From an uncultured Collinsella sp. (GTDB lineage: Bacteria > Actinomycetota > Coriobacteriia > Coriobacteriales > Coriobacteriaceae): DNA of 31,618 nt. The stretch spans positions 1 to 31,618 of the forward strand of contig CAAEDE010000059.1 in the NCBI GenBank assembly GCA_900754525.1. Direction: 5' to 3'. The notes under the pieces are model-generated. The model did not search any database. It had not been told where the DNA came from and saw only the letters and a list, made by a program, of their open reading frames with translations. Shown here piece after piece: positions 1 through 10,394 of the stretch (position 1 is the first letter of the stretch; each line of letters opens with the position of its first letter). Both the position numbers and the translations under genes were made by a program.

Positions 1-320
1 GCAACGAGTGCCACCCGTTCTACACCGGCCAGCAGAAGTTCGTCGACACCGGTGGACGCGTCCAGCGCTTCGCCGACAAGTTCGGTGGCGCCGCTGCCGC
101 CCAGCTCAAGAAGGCCGAGGAGGCCAAGGCTGCCAAGGCCGCCAAGGCTGCTGAGGCCGAGGCCGCTCGCAAGGCCGCCGCTGAGGCCAAGGCTGCCGAG
201 AAGGCTAAGCGTGCTGCTAAGTTTGCCGAGGAGGCTGCCAAGCAGGCCGCCGAGGCTCCCGCAGAGGCTCCCGTCGAGGAGGCCGCTGCCGAGGCCGAGA
301 CCACCGAGGCTGCTGAGTAA
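1..320 (+). CDS. rpmE: 50S ribosomal protein L31, 3' part, with Ala/Lys/Glu-rich tail
   Basis: The gene enters from the left edge, so its start is missing. The first visible codons read NECHPFYTGQQKFVDTGGR. The two bases before them (gc) fit the end of a Cys codon, which would complete the C-x-x-C zinc pair typical of zinc-type L31. The conserved core ends around RFADKFGG (near base 86). What follows is about 77 residues of Ala, Lys and Glu repeats, turning acidic at the end (PVEEAAAEAETTEAAE). L31 proteins are usually 65 to 90 residues in total, so the tail roughly doubles the protein. L31 sits on the large subunit near the central protuberance; the role of the tail is unknown. A strong intrinsic terminator follows 38 bases after the stop. 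Identity is certain for the core. Confidence 0.93.
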   Translation, partial: NECHPFYTGQQKFVDTGGRVQRFADKFGGAAAAQLKKAEEAKAAKAAKAAEAEAARKAAAEAKAAEKAKRAAKFAEEAAKQAAEAPAEAPVEEAAAEAETTEAAE

Positions 321-357
321 ATAGCTCGCCGCGGAATCGCTCGCATTCATGGCATGA

Positions 358-397
358 GGGCCGTGCATCCATTTGGGTGCGCGGCCCTTTTCTTTTT
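358..397 (+). terminator. Intrinsic terminator after rpmE
   Basis: A 13-bp stem (358-370 with 375-387, one G-T pair) closes an ATTT loop and is followed by TTTTCTTTTT. The loop-proximal part, GCATCC-ATTT-GGGTGCGC, is nearly the same as in the hairpin just upstream of the YitT gene at 4714. Confidence 0.9.
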
Positions 398-462
398 GAT
401 TAGTGCAAACTAACCTGTCCCCATGGCACCACATGGCAGAGAGGCAGCGTTTGCCCAGATAG

Positions 463-498
463 ACCTGCCAAAATTAACTTGTCCCATTGTGGCAGGTT
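463..498. repeat. Dyad repeat, copy A (CCTGCCA ... TGGCAGG)
   Basis: ACCTGCCA (463-470) and TGGCAGGT (490-497) form an 8-bp perfect dyad around AAATTAACTTGTCCCATTG. A second copy with nearly the same arms and centre lies at 12652-12686, just before the recombinase gene. A partial relative, TAACCTGTCCCC followed by ATGGCAG, lies at about 410-440. It sits in the rpmE-secA gap, away from the rpmE terminator. Confidence 0.65.
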
Positions 499-628
499 GG
501 TCGTAGTTATTACGTGGCGGTCGAGCTCGACCGTATAGGCCGCGCCTTGTTTGGCTAAAGTACAATCATCTGTGTTTAACTCGCCCGCAGCTGCACGGCG
601 TGGGCGATGGCCAAAAAAGGAAAACCAC

Positions 629-3435
<2,807 letters not shown>

Positions 3436-3436
<1 letters not shown>

Positions 3437-4584
3437 TGGCTGAGGCTTTAGAGGTAACGCCCGCCGAGCTGGACGCGTTTGCGGACCGGCTCGGCGAGGT
3501 CGAGTCGTATCTCCACCTGGACGAGAAGCGTACCCGCGTGTCCGAGCTCGAGGCCAAAAGTGTTGCCCCTGGCTTTTGGGATGACGCCGACGCCGCCCGT
3601 GCCACCATGGAGGAGATTGCGCGCAACAAGGAAGATATCGCTGCCGTGGATACCGCGCGCGGCGAGCTATCTGACGCCCGCGCGGCGCTGGAGCTTGCCG
3701 AGGAGATGGGCGACGACCCCGATGCCGCCGCATTGCGCGAGGAGGCTGCAGCCACGGCTGAGCGCCTGGCCCGTGCCATCGATGAGCTTGAGCTTTCGAG
3801 CTGGTTTACCGGTGAGTTCGATCACGGCGACGCGATTGTGACCATCAAGCCCGGACAGGGCGGCCTGGAGGCCCAGGACTGGACCTTCATGCTCTTTAAG
3901 ATGTACATGAAGTACTGCCAGCGTCGCGGCTGGAAGGTCACGATTAACGACTGCCCCGCGGCCGAGGTCATCGGCATCGACCGCGCGACCTTTACCGTCG
4001 AGGGCAAGGACGCGTTTGGCATGCTGCGCGCCGAGGCCGGCGTCCACCGTCTGGTGCGCATTAGCCCCACCGACGACAAGAAGCGCCGCCAGACCACGTT
4101 TGCCGGCGTCGAGGTCATCCCCGTGCTACCCGATGATATCGACATTGAGATCAGTCCCGACGACATCCGCGTGGACGTGTACCACGCGAGCGGCCCGGGC
4201 GGTCAGGGCGTCAACACCACTGACTCCGCCGTGCGCGTGACGCATTTTCCCAGCGGCATTGTGGTCACCTGCCAAAACGAGCGCAGCCAGATCCAGAACA
4301 AGGCCGCGTGCATGCAGATCCTCAAGGCTCGCCTGTACGAGATTGAGCTCGAGAAGCGCGCCGAGGCTCTGGATGAGATTCGCGGACCCAAGACCACGAT
4401 TGGTTTTGGCAACCAGATTCGCAGCTACGTGCTCTACCCGTATCAGATGGTTAAGGACCTACGCACGGGCGTGGAGACCAGCAATGTCGAGGCCGTTCTT
4501 GACGATGGCGACCTGGACCCGTTTGTTATTGGCTATCACCGTTGGGCTACCGGCAACGCTGACGCGGAGACCCCGTCTGCATAA
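3436..4584 (+). CDS. prfB: Peptide chain release factor 2 with SPT recognition tripeptide
   Basis: RF2 recognises UGA and UAA stop codons on the ribosome and triggers peptide release. The 382-residue protein has the N-terminal helical domain, the catalytic GGQ motif at 255-257 (GPGGQGVN) and a typical RF2 C-terminus (MVKDLRTGVE). The start ATG overlaps the secA stop (TAATG), so the two are translationally coupled. The reading frame is continuous through the region homologous to codon 26 of E. coli prfB; there is no CTTTGA frameshift site. The tripeptide that reads the stop codon, normally Ser-Pro-Phe, is Ser-Pro-Thr at 210-212. The RRQT that follows and the GPGGQ context resemble actinobacterial RF2 rather than E. 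coli (RRHT, GAGGQ). RF2 rather than RF1 is the call because of the overall match, the SP- start of the tripeptide, and the secA neighbour. Confidence 0.95.
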
Positions 4585-4611
4585 ACCGCCCGGTTCATGA
4601 GGAAATGGATT

Positions 4612-4636
4612 AAAACCCTCCCAGCAGGGTGGTTTT
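4612..4636 (+). terminator. Terminator after prfB, first hairpin
   Basis: AAAACC at 4612-4617 pairs with GGTTTT at 4631-4636, with further pairs inside and one mismatch. The 3' arm ends in the T run. Confidence 0.65.
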
Positions 4637-4647
4637 GTATCCAGAGC

Positions 4648-4671
4648 AAACCCTGCGCAGGGGTGGTTTTT
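4648..4671 (+). terminator. Terminator after prfB, second hairpin
   Basis: AAACC at 4648-4652 and GGTTT at 4665-4669 flank a CCTGCGCAGG core, and the hairpin ends in a five-T run at 4667-4671. It lies 11 bases after the first hairpin and resembles it, as if duplicated. Confidence 0.6.
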
Positions 4672-4713
4672 GTCCGGCGAATCGGTAGAATCGAATACAG
4701 CAAGAAGTTCGAA

Positions 4714-4739
4714 GCGCATCCGTTTGGGTGCGCTTTTTT
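4714..4739 (+). terminator. Terminator-like hairpin in the leader of the YitT gene
   Basis: GCGCATCC (4714-4721), a GTTT loop and GGGTGCGC (4726-4733) are followed by six Ts. It ends 12 bases before the ATG at 4752 and directly abuts the ribosome site GAGGGAGG. A TAGAAT box at 4686-4691 upstream could be a -10 element, although no good -35 is seen. If so, the hairpin lies inside the mRNA leader and could act as an attenuator. Otherwise it is a third terminator for prfB. Confidence 0.7.
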
Positions 4740-4751
4740 GAGGGAGGCAGC

Positions 4752-5642
4752 ATGGCATATCGTCTGGACATCAAGCGCATTCTTTCGATGAACTTCTTTC
4801 ACGACCTGCCCCAGATTATGTTGGGGTGCGCTCTGGCCGCTATTGCGACCGACCTGTTTTTGATTCCCAACGGCCTTGCTGCCGGTGGCGTTACGGGCCT
4901 TGCCACCATTATCCAGGCGGTCGGTGCATCGCGCGGCCTATCGCTTCCCGTTGGCATTCAGACGATCGTGATGAACGCCTTGCTGTTGTTGGTCGTTATG
5001 CGCGAGGGTGGCATGTTCTACGTGGTGCAGACCGCGACGGGCTTTGTGCTGCTGGGCTTCTTTACCGATCTGTTCGCCCCGTTTGTAGCACCTCTGGCGG
5101 ATGCGGACCTGATGCTCCCTGCCATGTGGGGCGGCATTATTACGGGCATCGGTTACGGCATGGTGTTGCGCGCCGGCGCCAACACCGGCGGCTCGGACAC
5201 GATTGGCCAAATCATCTCGCGTAACACCTCGCTGCCGGTGGGCTCGACCGTCATGGCGATCGATGTTGCCGTATGCGCGCTATCGGCTCCGGTCTTTTCG
5301 ATCGAAAACGCACTGTATGCAGGCCTTTCGATGGTCATTAGCGGCTACGTGATCGATGCCGTGGTCGATGGTGGCAACAAACGTCGTATGGTACTCATCA
5401 TCTCGGACAAGTTCCCTGATATCGCTGCCGATATCATGTATGGCCTGGGTCGTGGTTGTACCAAGTTTAAGGCGACTGGCATGTATTCGGGTGCCGAGAA
5501 GCCGGTGGTTATGGTCATCGTGAGTCGTCGAGAGCTCAATACCCTCAAGACGATCGTGCGTGAGCGCGATCCTCACGCCATTGTGACGGTCGCTGACGTT
5601 ACGGAAGCCTTCGGCGAGGGATTCAAGGACATTAGCGCGTAG
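4752..5642 (+). CDS. YitT family membrane protein (DUF161 + DUF2179)
   Basis: A 296-residue integral membrane protein. Hydrophobic segments lie near residues 24-45, 50-70, 78-100, 103-120, 135-155 and 175-210, and contain the family-typical GGVTGLATI and GANTGGSDTIGQI stretches. A soluble C-terminal DUF2179-type domain follows (VLIISDKFPDIAADI and GTKFKATGMYSG-like sequence, here GCTKFKATGMYSG). Transport has been proposed for the family, but its substrate is not established, so I give no function. ATG at 4752 follows GAGGGAGG by 7 bases and gives the normal N-terminus. It appears monocistronic: terminator-like hairpins lie before it and 207 bases separate it from the next gene. Confidence 0.88.
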   Translation: MAYRLDIKRILSMNFFHDLPQIMLGCALAAIATDLFLIPNGLAAGGVTGLATIIQAVGASRGLSLPVGIQTIVMNALLLLVVMREGGMFYVVQTATGFVLLGFFTDLFAPFVAPLADADLMLPAMWGGIITGIGYGMVLRAGANTGGSDTIGQIISRNTSLPVGSTVMAIDVAVCALSAPVFSIENALYAGLSMVISGYVIDAVVDGGNKRRMVLIISDKFPDIAADIMYGLGRGCTKFKATGMYSGAEKPVVMVIVSRRELNTLKTIVRERDPHAIVTVADVTEAFGEGFKDISA

Positions 5643-5849
5643 GGTCGACCGCGTTCCATCCAAAAGACGTTCACATTGATAAACCGTTTCATCAGCGGTT
5701 CTGCCTGCTAAATTGTTCAAATAATGATAAAAACTCTGGTAAAGCCATCAGTTTCCAGCATAATGAATGACGTACGTGCATTGCGGCTGTGTTGGGGTTA
5801 CCTTCGGTGCCGTGCGCATTTTGTCTAATGAGGATGAAAGGAAGGCACA

Positions 5850-6680
5850 ATGAGCGACGAAGAGCTCAAAAAGGTTGCCAACGAGGTAAGGAAGGGCATC
5901 GTCACCGGCGTGCACGCTGCCAAGTCCGGCCATCCGGGCGGTTCGCTCGGCGCTGCCGACATCATGACCTATCTGTACTTTGAGGAAATGAACGTCGACC
6001 CGGCCGATCCCCGCAAGGCCGATCGCGATCGCTTCGTGCTTTCCAAGGGTCACTGCGCGCCTGGTCTGTACGCCGTGCTCGCCGAGCGCGGATTCTTCCC
6101 CAAGGAGGATCTCGAGACGCTGCGCCACATCGGCAGTCACCTGCAGGGTCACCCCAACATGAACGACACCCCGGGCGTTGACATGTCTACCGGTTCGCTC
6201 GGCCAGGGCATCTCCGCCGCCGTGGGCATGGCGGTTGCCGCCAAGCACTGGGGCGATACTTACCGCACGTACGCCCTGCTGGGCGATGGCGAGAGCGAGG
6301 AGGGCCAGGTCTGGGAGGCCGCCATGTTTGCCGGCAACCAGCAGCTCGATAACCTCTGCGTGATTGTCGACCACAACGGCCTGCAGATCGACGGCCCCGT
6401 CGAGGAAGTCAACGACCCCATGCCGCTCGCCGACAAGTTCCGCGCCTTTAAGTTCCACGTGGTGGAGCTTGCCGACGGCAACGACTTCAATCAGATCCGC
6501 GCCGCCTTTGCCGAGGCTCGCGCTACCAAGGGCCAGCCGACCGCCATTATCGCCGAGACCATGAAGGGCAAGGGCGTGTCCTTTATGGAGAACCAGGTGG
6601 GTTGGCACGGCAAGGCCCCCAACGATGAACAGTTTGAGCAGGCCATGGCAGAGCTCACGGCCGCCGGAGAGGAGCTCTAG
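5850..6680 (+). CDS. Transketolase, N-terminal (TPP-binding) subunit
   Basis: This is one half of a two-gene transketolase, which moves two-carbon ketol units between sugar phosphates in the non-oxidative pentose phosphate pathway. The 276 residues cover the thiamine-diphosphate pyrophosphate-binding domain: SGHPGGSLGAADI near 26-38, KGHCAPG near 66-72, GSLGQGISAAVGMA, and the metal/TPP motif GDGESEEGQVWEA ending in HNGLQ. The start ATG follows GGAAGG. The partner subunit begins one base after this stop, so the two are translated as a pair. Single-chain transketolases are about 660 residues; split forms are common in anaerobes and archaea. The 207-base gap before it contains a possible CATAAT -10 at 5759-5764 without a clear -35. 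Confidence 0.95.
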   Translation: MSDEELKKVANEVRKGIVTGVHAAKSGHPGGSLGAADIMTYLYFEEMNVDPADPRKADRDRFVLSKGHCAPGLYAVLAERGFFPKEDLETLRHIGSHLQGHPNMNDTPGVDMSTGSLGQGISAAVGMAVAAKHWGDTYRTYALLGDGESEEGQVWEAAMFAGNQQLDNLCVIVDHNGLQIDGPVEEVNDPMPLADKFRAFKFHVVELADGNDFNQIRAAFAEARATKGQPTAIIAETMKGKGVSFMENQVGWHGKAPNDEQFEQAMAELTAAGEEL

Positions 6681-6681
6681 G

Positions 6682-7623
6682 ATGGCAGACGTCAAGAAAA
6701 TCGCCACGCGTGTAAGCTACGGCGAGGCCCTCGTCGAGCTCGCCAACGAGCACGATGACTTTGTGGTCCTCGACGCCGACCTTGCCGCCGCCACGCAGAC
6801 CGGCAAGTTCAAGGCAGCCTGCCCCGACCGCTTCTTCGATGTGGGCATCGCCGAGAGCAACCTGATGGGCGTCGCTGCCGGCATCGCGACCACCGGTCGT
6901 GTTGCCTTCGCGAGCACCTTTGCCATGTTCGCCGCCGGCCGCGCTTTTGAACAGGTGCGTAACTCCATCGGCTACCCGCACCTCAATGTTAAGATCGGTG
7001 CCACGCACGCCGGTATCTCGGTGGGCGAGGATGGTGCCACGCACCAGTGCTGCGAGGATATCGCCCTCATGCGCGTTATCCCCGGCATGACCGTCATTGT
7101 TCCGGCCGACGACGTCGAGGCCCGCGCCGTGACGCGCGCCGCCTACGAGTGCGACGGTCCGGTGTACATGCGCTTCGCCCGTCTGGCCTCGCCGGTTATC
7201 AACGACCCCGAGACCTACAAGTTCGAGTTGGGCAAGGGCATTGTCATGCGCGAGGGCGCCGATGTGACCATCATCGCCTGCGGCCTGATGGTCGGCGAGG
7301 CCCTCGAGGCTGCCGAGCAGCTTGCTGCCGAGGGCATCGACGCCGAGGTCATCAACATGCACACCATCAAGCCCATCGATGCCGACCTGATCGTCAAGAG
7401 CGCCACCAAGACCGGCCACGTCGTGACCGTCGAGGAGCATTCTGTGATCGGTGGCCTGGGCAGCGCCGTTGCCGACGTCCTGTGCGAGCAGTGCCCGACG
7501 CCGCTCAAGAAGATCGGCGTCAACGACACCTTCGGTGAGTCTGGCCCGGGTGCCGAGCTCTTGCACAAGTACGGCCTGGACGCCGCCAACATCGTGGCGA
7601 CCACCAAGGAGTTCTTGGCATAA
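6682..7623 (+). CDS. Transketolase, C-terminal subunit
   Basis: The second half of the split transketolase, 313 residues. It contains the pyrimidine-binding domain (SYGEALVELANEHDDFVVLDAD..., VGIAESNLMGVAAGIA with the catalytic Glu of the IAE motif, and the histidines around THAGISVGEDGATHQ). A transketolase C-terminal domain follows (DVTIIACGLMVGEALEAAEQL; HTIKPID; TVEEHSVIGGLGSAVA). ATG at 6682 lies one base after the upstream TAG, with GAGAGGAG in the preceding gene as ribosome site. An in-frame start at 6625 inside the upstream gene has no support. A very strong terminator follows. Confidence 0.95.
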   Translation: MADVKKIATRVSYGEALVELANEHDDFVVLDADLAAATQTGKFKAACPDRFFDVGIAESNLMGVAAGIATTGRVAFASTFAMFAAGRAFEQVRNSIGYPHLNVKIGATHAGISVGEDGATHQCCEDIALMRVIPGMTVIVPADDVEARAVTRAAYECDGPVYMRFARLASPVINDPETYKFELGKGIVMREGADVTIIACGLMVGEALEAAEQLAAEGIDAEVINMHTIKPIDADLIVKSATKTGHVVTVEEHSVIGGLGSAVADVLCEQCPTPLKKIGVNDTFGESGPGAELLHKYGLDAANIVATTKEFLA

Positions 7624-7670
7624 GGCAAGACGAGGCAAAGCATCGCTTCAGCAACCGTATGCAATCCATA

Positions 7671-7707
7671 ACAGGGGCGTCCTCAAAGAGGACGCCCCTG
7701 TTTTTTT
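7671..7707 (+). terminator. Strong intrinsic terminator after transketolase
   Basis: A perfect 14-bp stem (7671-7684 with 7688-7701), an AAA loop and a seven-T run. Confidence 0.95.
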
Positions 7708-7849
7708 GTCGGCAACAAACAAATTAGGCCCGCACCAAGTAAGGGCTTTCTCCGGGAAACGGGCCCAGACCAGCAAAGTGCAATTCAGACCCTCCCAACT
7801 TTGTGTGCACGGCATCTCAAGCTGGTGCGTCGGCCCCTTAGTAGCCGCA

Positions 7850-7972
7850 GGCCGCGTACAGGGTTACCTCCCAAATCTTTCCGCAGGACGGAGGAGCCCC
7901 CGCAGCGCGAAGCGCACAGCGGGGGCTCCGACATGTCCGAGGACGATTTGGGAGGTAACCCTGTACGCGGCC
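7850..7972. repeat. Long palindrome with nested inner stem
   Basis: Bases 7850-7877 and 7945-7972 are perfect 28-bp inverted repeats. The 67 bases between them contain a second perfect stem of 11 bp: GGAGCCCCCGC (7893-7903) with GCGGGGGCTCC (7919-7929), around a GC-rich loop that itself holds GCGC-GAA-GCGC. The element lies in the 451-base gap between the transketolase terminator and ftsE. I see no target-site duplication and no gene inside. It could be a mobile palindromic element (MITE-like) or a structured RNA. Confidence 0.85.
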
Positions 7973-8020
7973 GGAGGGACCAGGCCCCGCCATGCTTCTT
8001 ATGTGCAGCAAAGCTAATAC

Positions 8021-8029
8021 TGCTAAAAT
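8021..8029 (+). promoter_or_regulatory. Candidate extended -10 promoter for ftsEX
   Basis: TGCTAAAAT is an extended -10 (TGn plus TAAAAT), about 45 bases before the ftsE start. The -35 region is weak. It is the best promoter-like sequence in the gap after the palindrome. Confidence 0.4.
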
Positions 8030-8074
8030 ACAAAGCGCTCATGTAGTTTAAACGCACGACGATAAGGAGCACCA

Positions 8075-9295
8075 GTGGGTAACCACTTCCGTACCTCCGG
8101 TGCGGGCGATGATGCCCCCAAGACGCAGACAGGCGTCCAGGGCAGTCGTTTCGCCACTCCGGATTCAGAGGGCCAGCCTGTTGCTCAGGCCCCCGTTCAG
8201 CCGGCAGATCAGGCACAGCCGGCATCCGATCCCTTTGCCTACAATCCAACCAGCGATGTCGCGCTTTCCGGCACGGCGGGTTTTGAGCCCGTTCAGGCCG
8301 TGACCGCTCGCGTGGAGCAGCCTCAGGCTGGCGCCGCCACGCCGCAGCCTACCATGGCCGGCATTCCCGACCCCATGGCCCCTGCGACGCCGGCTCCTCA
8401 GCCTGCGCAGTCCGGTCTCTTTGCTGCTATTCCCGATCCCACGCGGCCTGCTGCCCCGGTGGTCGAGAGCGATCAGGCCGCCGAGGTCGCAAGCCTCGAT
8501 AACGCGCTCAACAACCCCGATTTTACGTCGGTGTTTGCGCCCATCGATCCGCAGGCCAGCCGCAAGAAGATGGCCAAGCAGGCCGGTGTCGAGCCCGTCA
8601 TCCTTATGGAGCATGTCACCAAGATCTATCCGGCACAGCCCAACAAGCCTGCACTCGACGACATCAACATCGAGATCTATCCGGGCGAGTTCGTCTTCCT
8701 GGTCGGTCACTCCGGCTCGGGTAAGACCACGCTGCTGTCGACGCTCAACCGCGACGTCAAGCCGACGAGCGGCCGCATCCTGGTTGCCGGTCAGGACCTC
8801 ATGAAGATCAAGAACCGCAAGGTTCCGTTCCTGCGCCGCCAGATTGGCGCCGTGTTCCAGGACTTTAAGCTTCTGCCGCAAAAGACCGCCTACGAAAACG
8901 TGGCGTTTGCCCTGCAGTGCATCGGCAAGCCCAAGGGCGTCATTCGCAGCCAGGTGCCCGAGGTGCTGCGTCTGGTCGGTCTGGCCGATCAGATGGACTC
9001 GCTGCCCGACCAGCTTTCCGGTGGCGAGCAGCAGCGCGTTGCCGTCGCCCGCGCTATGGTCAACCGCCCGCCGCTGCTGATCTGCGACGAGCCCACGGGC
9101 AACCTCGACCCGGCGATTTCGCTGGGCATCATGAAGCTGCTCGAGCGCATTAACCGCACCGGTACCACCGTGATCGTCGCTACGCACGATCGCGAGATGG
9201 TCGATAGCATGCACCGTCGCGTGATCGCCCTCGAGGGCGGCCACGTTATCCGCGACCAGGAGAGGGGAGGTTACGGCAACTATGGCACCAACTAA
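8075..9295 (+). CDS. ftsE: Cell division ATP-binding protein FtsE with long N-terminal extension
   Basis: FtsE is the ATPase of the FtsEX complex, which controls peptidoglycan hydrolases at the division septum. The ABC domain occupies residues about 173-395: Walker A GHSGSGKTT (211-219), Q-loop Gln262, signature LSGGEQQ (314-320), Walker B LLICDEP (Asp338, Glu339) and H-loop His371. FtsE is normally about 220-230 residues. Here a segment of about 170 residues rich in Pro, Ala, Gln and Asp precedes it, with no recognisable fold. The GTG start at 8075 follows ATAAGGAG by 6 bases, which supports the long form. An internal ATG at residue 166 (MAKQAGVEPV) would give a normal-length FtsE but has only a poor ribosome site. 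The gene overlaps ftsX by 14 bases. Confidence 0.93.
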   Translation: MGNHFRTSGAGDDAPKTQTGVQGSRFATPDSEGQPVAQAPVQPADQAQPASDPFAYNPTSDVALSGTAGFEPVQAVTARVEQPQAGAATPQPTMAGIPDPMAPATPAPQPAQSGLFAAIPDPTRPAAPVVESDQAAEVASLDNALNNPDFTSVFAPIDPQASRKKMAKQAGVEPVILMEHVTKIYPAQPNKPALDDINIEIYPGEFVFLVGHSGSGKTTLLSTLNRDVKPTSGRILVAGQDLMKIKNRKVPFLRRQIGAVFQDFKLLPQKTAYENVAFALQCIGKPKGVIRSQVPEVLRLVGLADQMDSLPDQLSGGEQQRVAVARAMVNRPPLLICDEPTGNLDPAISLGIMKLLERINRTGTTVIVATHDREMVDSMHRRVIALEGGHVIRDQERGGYGNYGTN

Positions 9296-10202
9296 CGTAG
9301 GCTACTCCTTCAAAGAGGCAATCAGCCACTTCTTCCGTAACTGGACTACCTCGCTCGGCGCCGTCATCACGATTTTCCTTTCGCTGTTTATCATCGGCCT
9401 GTTCATTATGGGTTCCGCGATGCTGAACTCCGTGATCGGCACCGTCGAGGATCAGGTCGTCATCAACGCCTTTATTAGCGATGACGCCGACCAGGCAGAT
9501 GTTCAGGCCTTTGAGGCCGAGCTCAAGACGTGGAGCAACGTCAAGTCCGTGACGTACAAGGACAAGGACGACGCGCTGGCCGAGTACACGAGCAAAATGT
9601 CGGGTAACGCCGACGCTACCATGAGCGCGCTCGACGGTCAGAACCCGCTGCCGGCTTCGTTTGCCATCGAGATGGACGATCCGTCCATGGTCGAGAGCAC
9701 GGCCCAGAAGCTCAAGAAGAACGCCGATTTTCAGAAGATCGCGGATGACGGCGACGTTAACGCGAGCGTTCTGTACGGCAAGGAGGAAGTGAGCCGCCTG
9801 TTCCAGGTGACGAACTACATCCGTATCGCCGCTGTGGTGCTCGTCGGTCTGCTGACCTTTATCGCGTTCATTTTCATTAACAACACGATCCGCCTGTCCA
9901 TTACGGCGCGTCGTCGCGAGATCGCGATCATGCGTCTGGTGGGCGCCAGCAACGGCTTCATTCGCGGGCCGTTCATTACCGAGGGCGTGCTGCAGGCCAT
10001 TTTGGGCTCGCTGCTTTCCATCGGCGTGCTGGAGCTGCTGCGTAACCTGATGGTTCCGCGTCTGCAGGAGAGCATCCGCTGGATGTCGTTTGCGTTGCCG
10101 ATGCAGTACTACCTGGTGACCTACGCCGCGCTGATTCTGGTCGGCGTCATTATCGGTCTCTTTGGTTCCGCCATCGCCATGCGCCGCTATCTGCGCGTGT
10201 AG
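9282..10202 (+). CDS. ftsX: Cell division protein FtsX
   Basis: FtsX is the membrane partner of FtsE and relays ATP hydrolysis to septal cell-wall hydrolases. The 306-residue protein has the FtsX layout: a short cytoplasmic N-terminus, TM1 near 24-46, an extracellular domain of about 135 residues (VINAFISDDADQADVQAFE...), then three TM segments near 182-203, 228-252 and 272-297. NTIRLSITARRREIAIMRLVGA is split here as NTIRLSITARR and REIAIMRLVGA, a family signature after TM2. The ATG lies inside the end of ftsE and has AGAGGGGAGG just upstream, so the two are coupled. A terminator follows the stop by 25 bases. Confidence 0.95.
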   Translation: MAPTNVGYSFKEAISHFFRNWTTSLGAVITIFLSLFIIGLFIMGSAMLNSVIGTVEDQVVINAFISDDADQADVQAFEAELKTWSNVKSVTYKDKDDALAEYTSKMSGNADATMSALDGQNPLPASFAIEMDDPSMVESTAQKLKKNADFQKIADDGDVNASVLYGKEEVSRLFQVTNYIRIAAVVLVGLLTFIAFIFINNTIRLSITARRREIAIMRLVGASNGFIRGPFITEGVLQAILGSLLSIGVLELLRNLMVPRLQESIRWMSFALPMQYYLVTYAALILVGVIIGLFGSAIAMRRYLRV

Positions 10203-10227
10203 GCGTGCTTGGAATTCGTTCCTTCAA

Positions 10228-10259
10228 CGGGTCGTCTCTTTTGGGGCGGCCCGTTTTTT
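10228..10259 (+). terminator. Intrinsic terminator after ftsX
   Basis: An 11-bp stem with three G-T pairs (10228-10238 with 10243-10253), a TTTT loop and six Ts. Confidence 0.85.
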
Positions 10260-10343
10260 GATCCCTTGGGGACGGCAGGATTGCGGATCATCGCGGCGCT
10301 GGTCTATCTATGTGACCCGCAATCCTGCCGTCCCCTAGGGATC
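10260..10343. repeat. Long palindrome between ftsX and rnr
   Basis: Bases 10260-10286 and 10317-10343 are inverted repeats of 27 bp with a single mismatch, separated by 30 bases. The arms contain GGGGACGGCAGGATTGCGG and its complement, and end in GATCCC/GGGATC. It begins at the end of the ftsX terminator T run and lies 51 bases before the rnr start. No T run follows, so it is not a normal terminator. Confidence 0.85.
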
Positions 10344-10394
10344 ATTTGGGTAGACTCTTGGGATGTAAACGGCAATCGATAGTTAGGAGGCGCC

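Noticed and set aside
7727..7765. GGCCCG ... CGGGCC inverted repeat upstream of the large palindrome
   Set aside because: Only 6 bp with a 27-base loop in GC-rich sequence, so chance is likely.
7451..8249. Open frames of 60-190 codons over the ftsE upstream gap on both strands
   Set aside because: They run through a strong terminator and the 28-bp palindrome, lack ribosome sites and have no protein-like composition.
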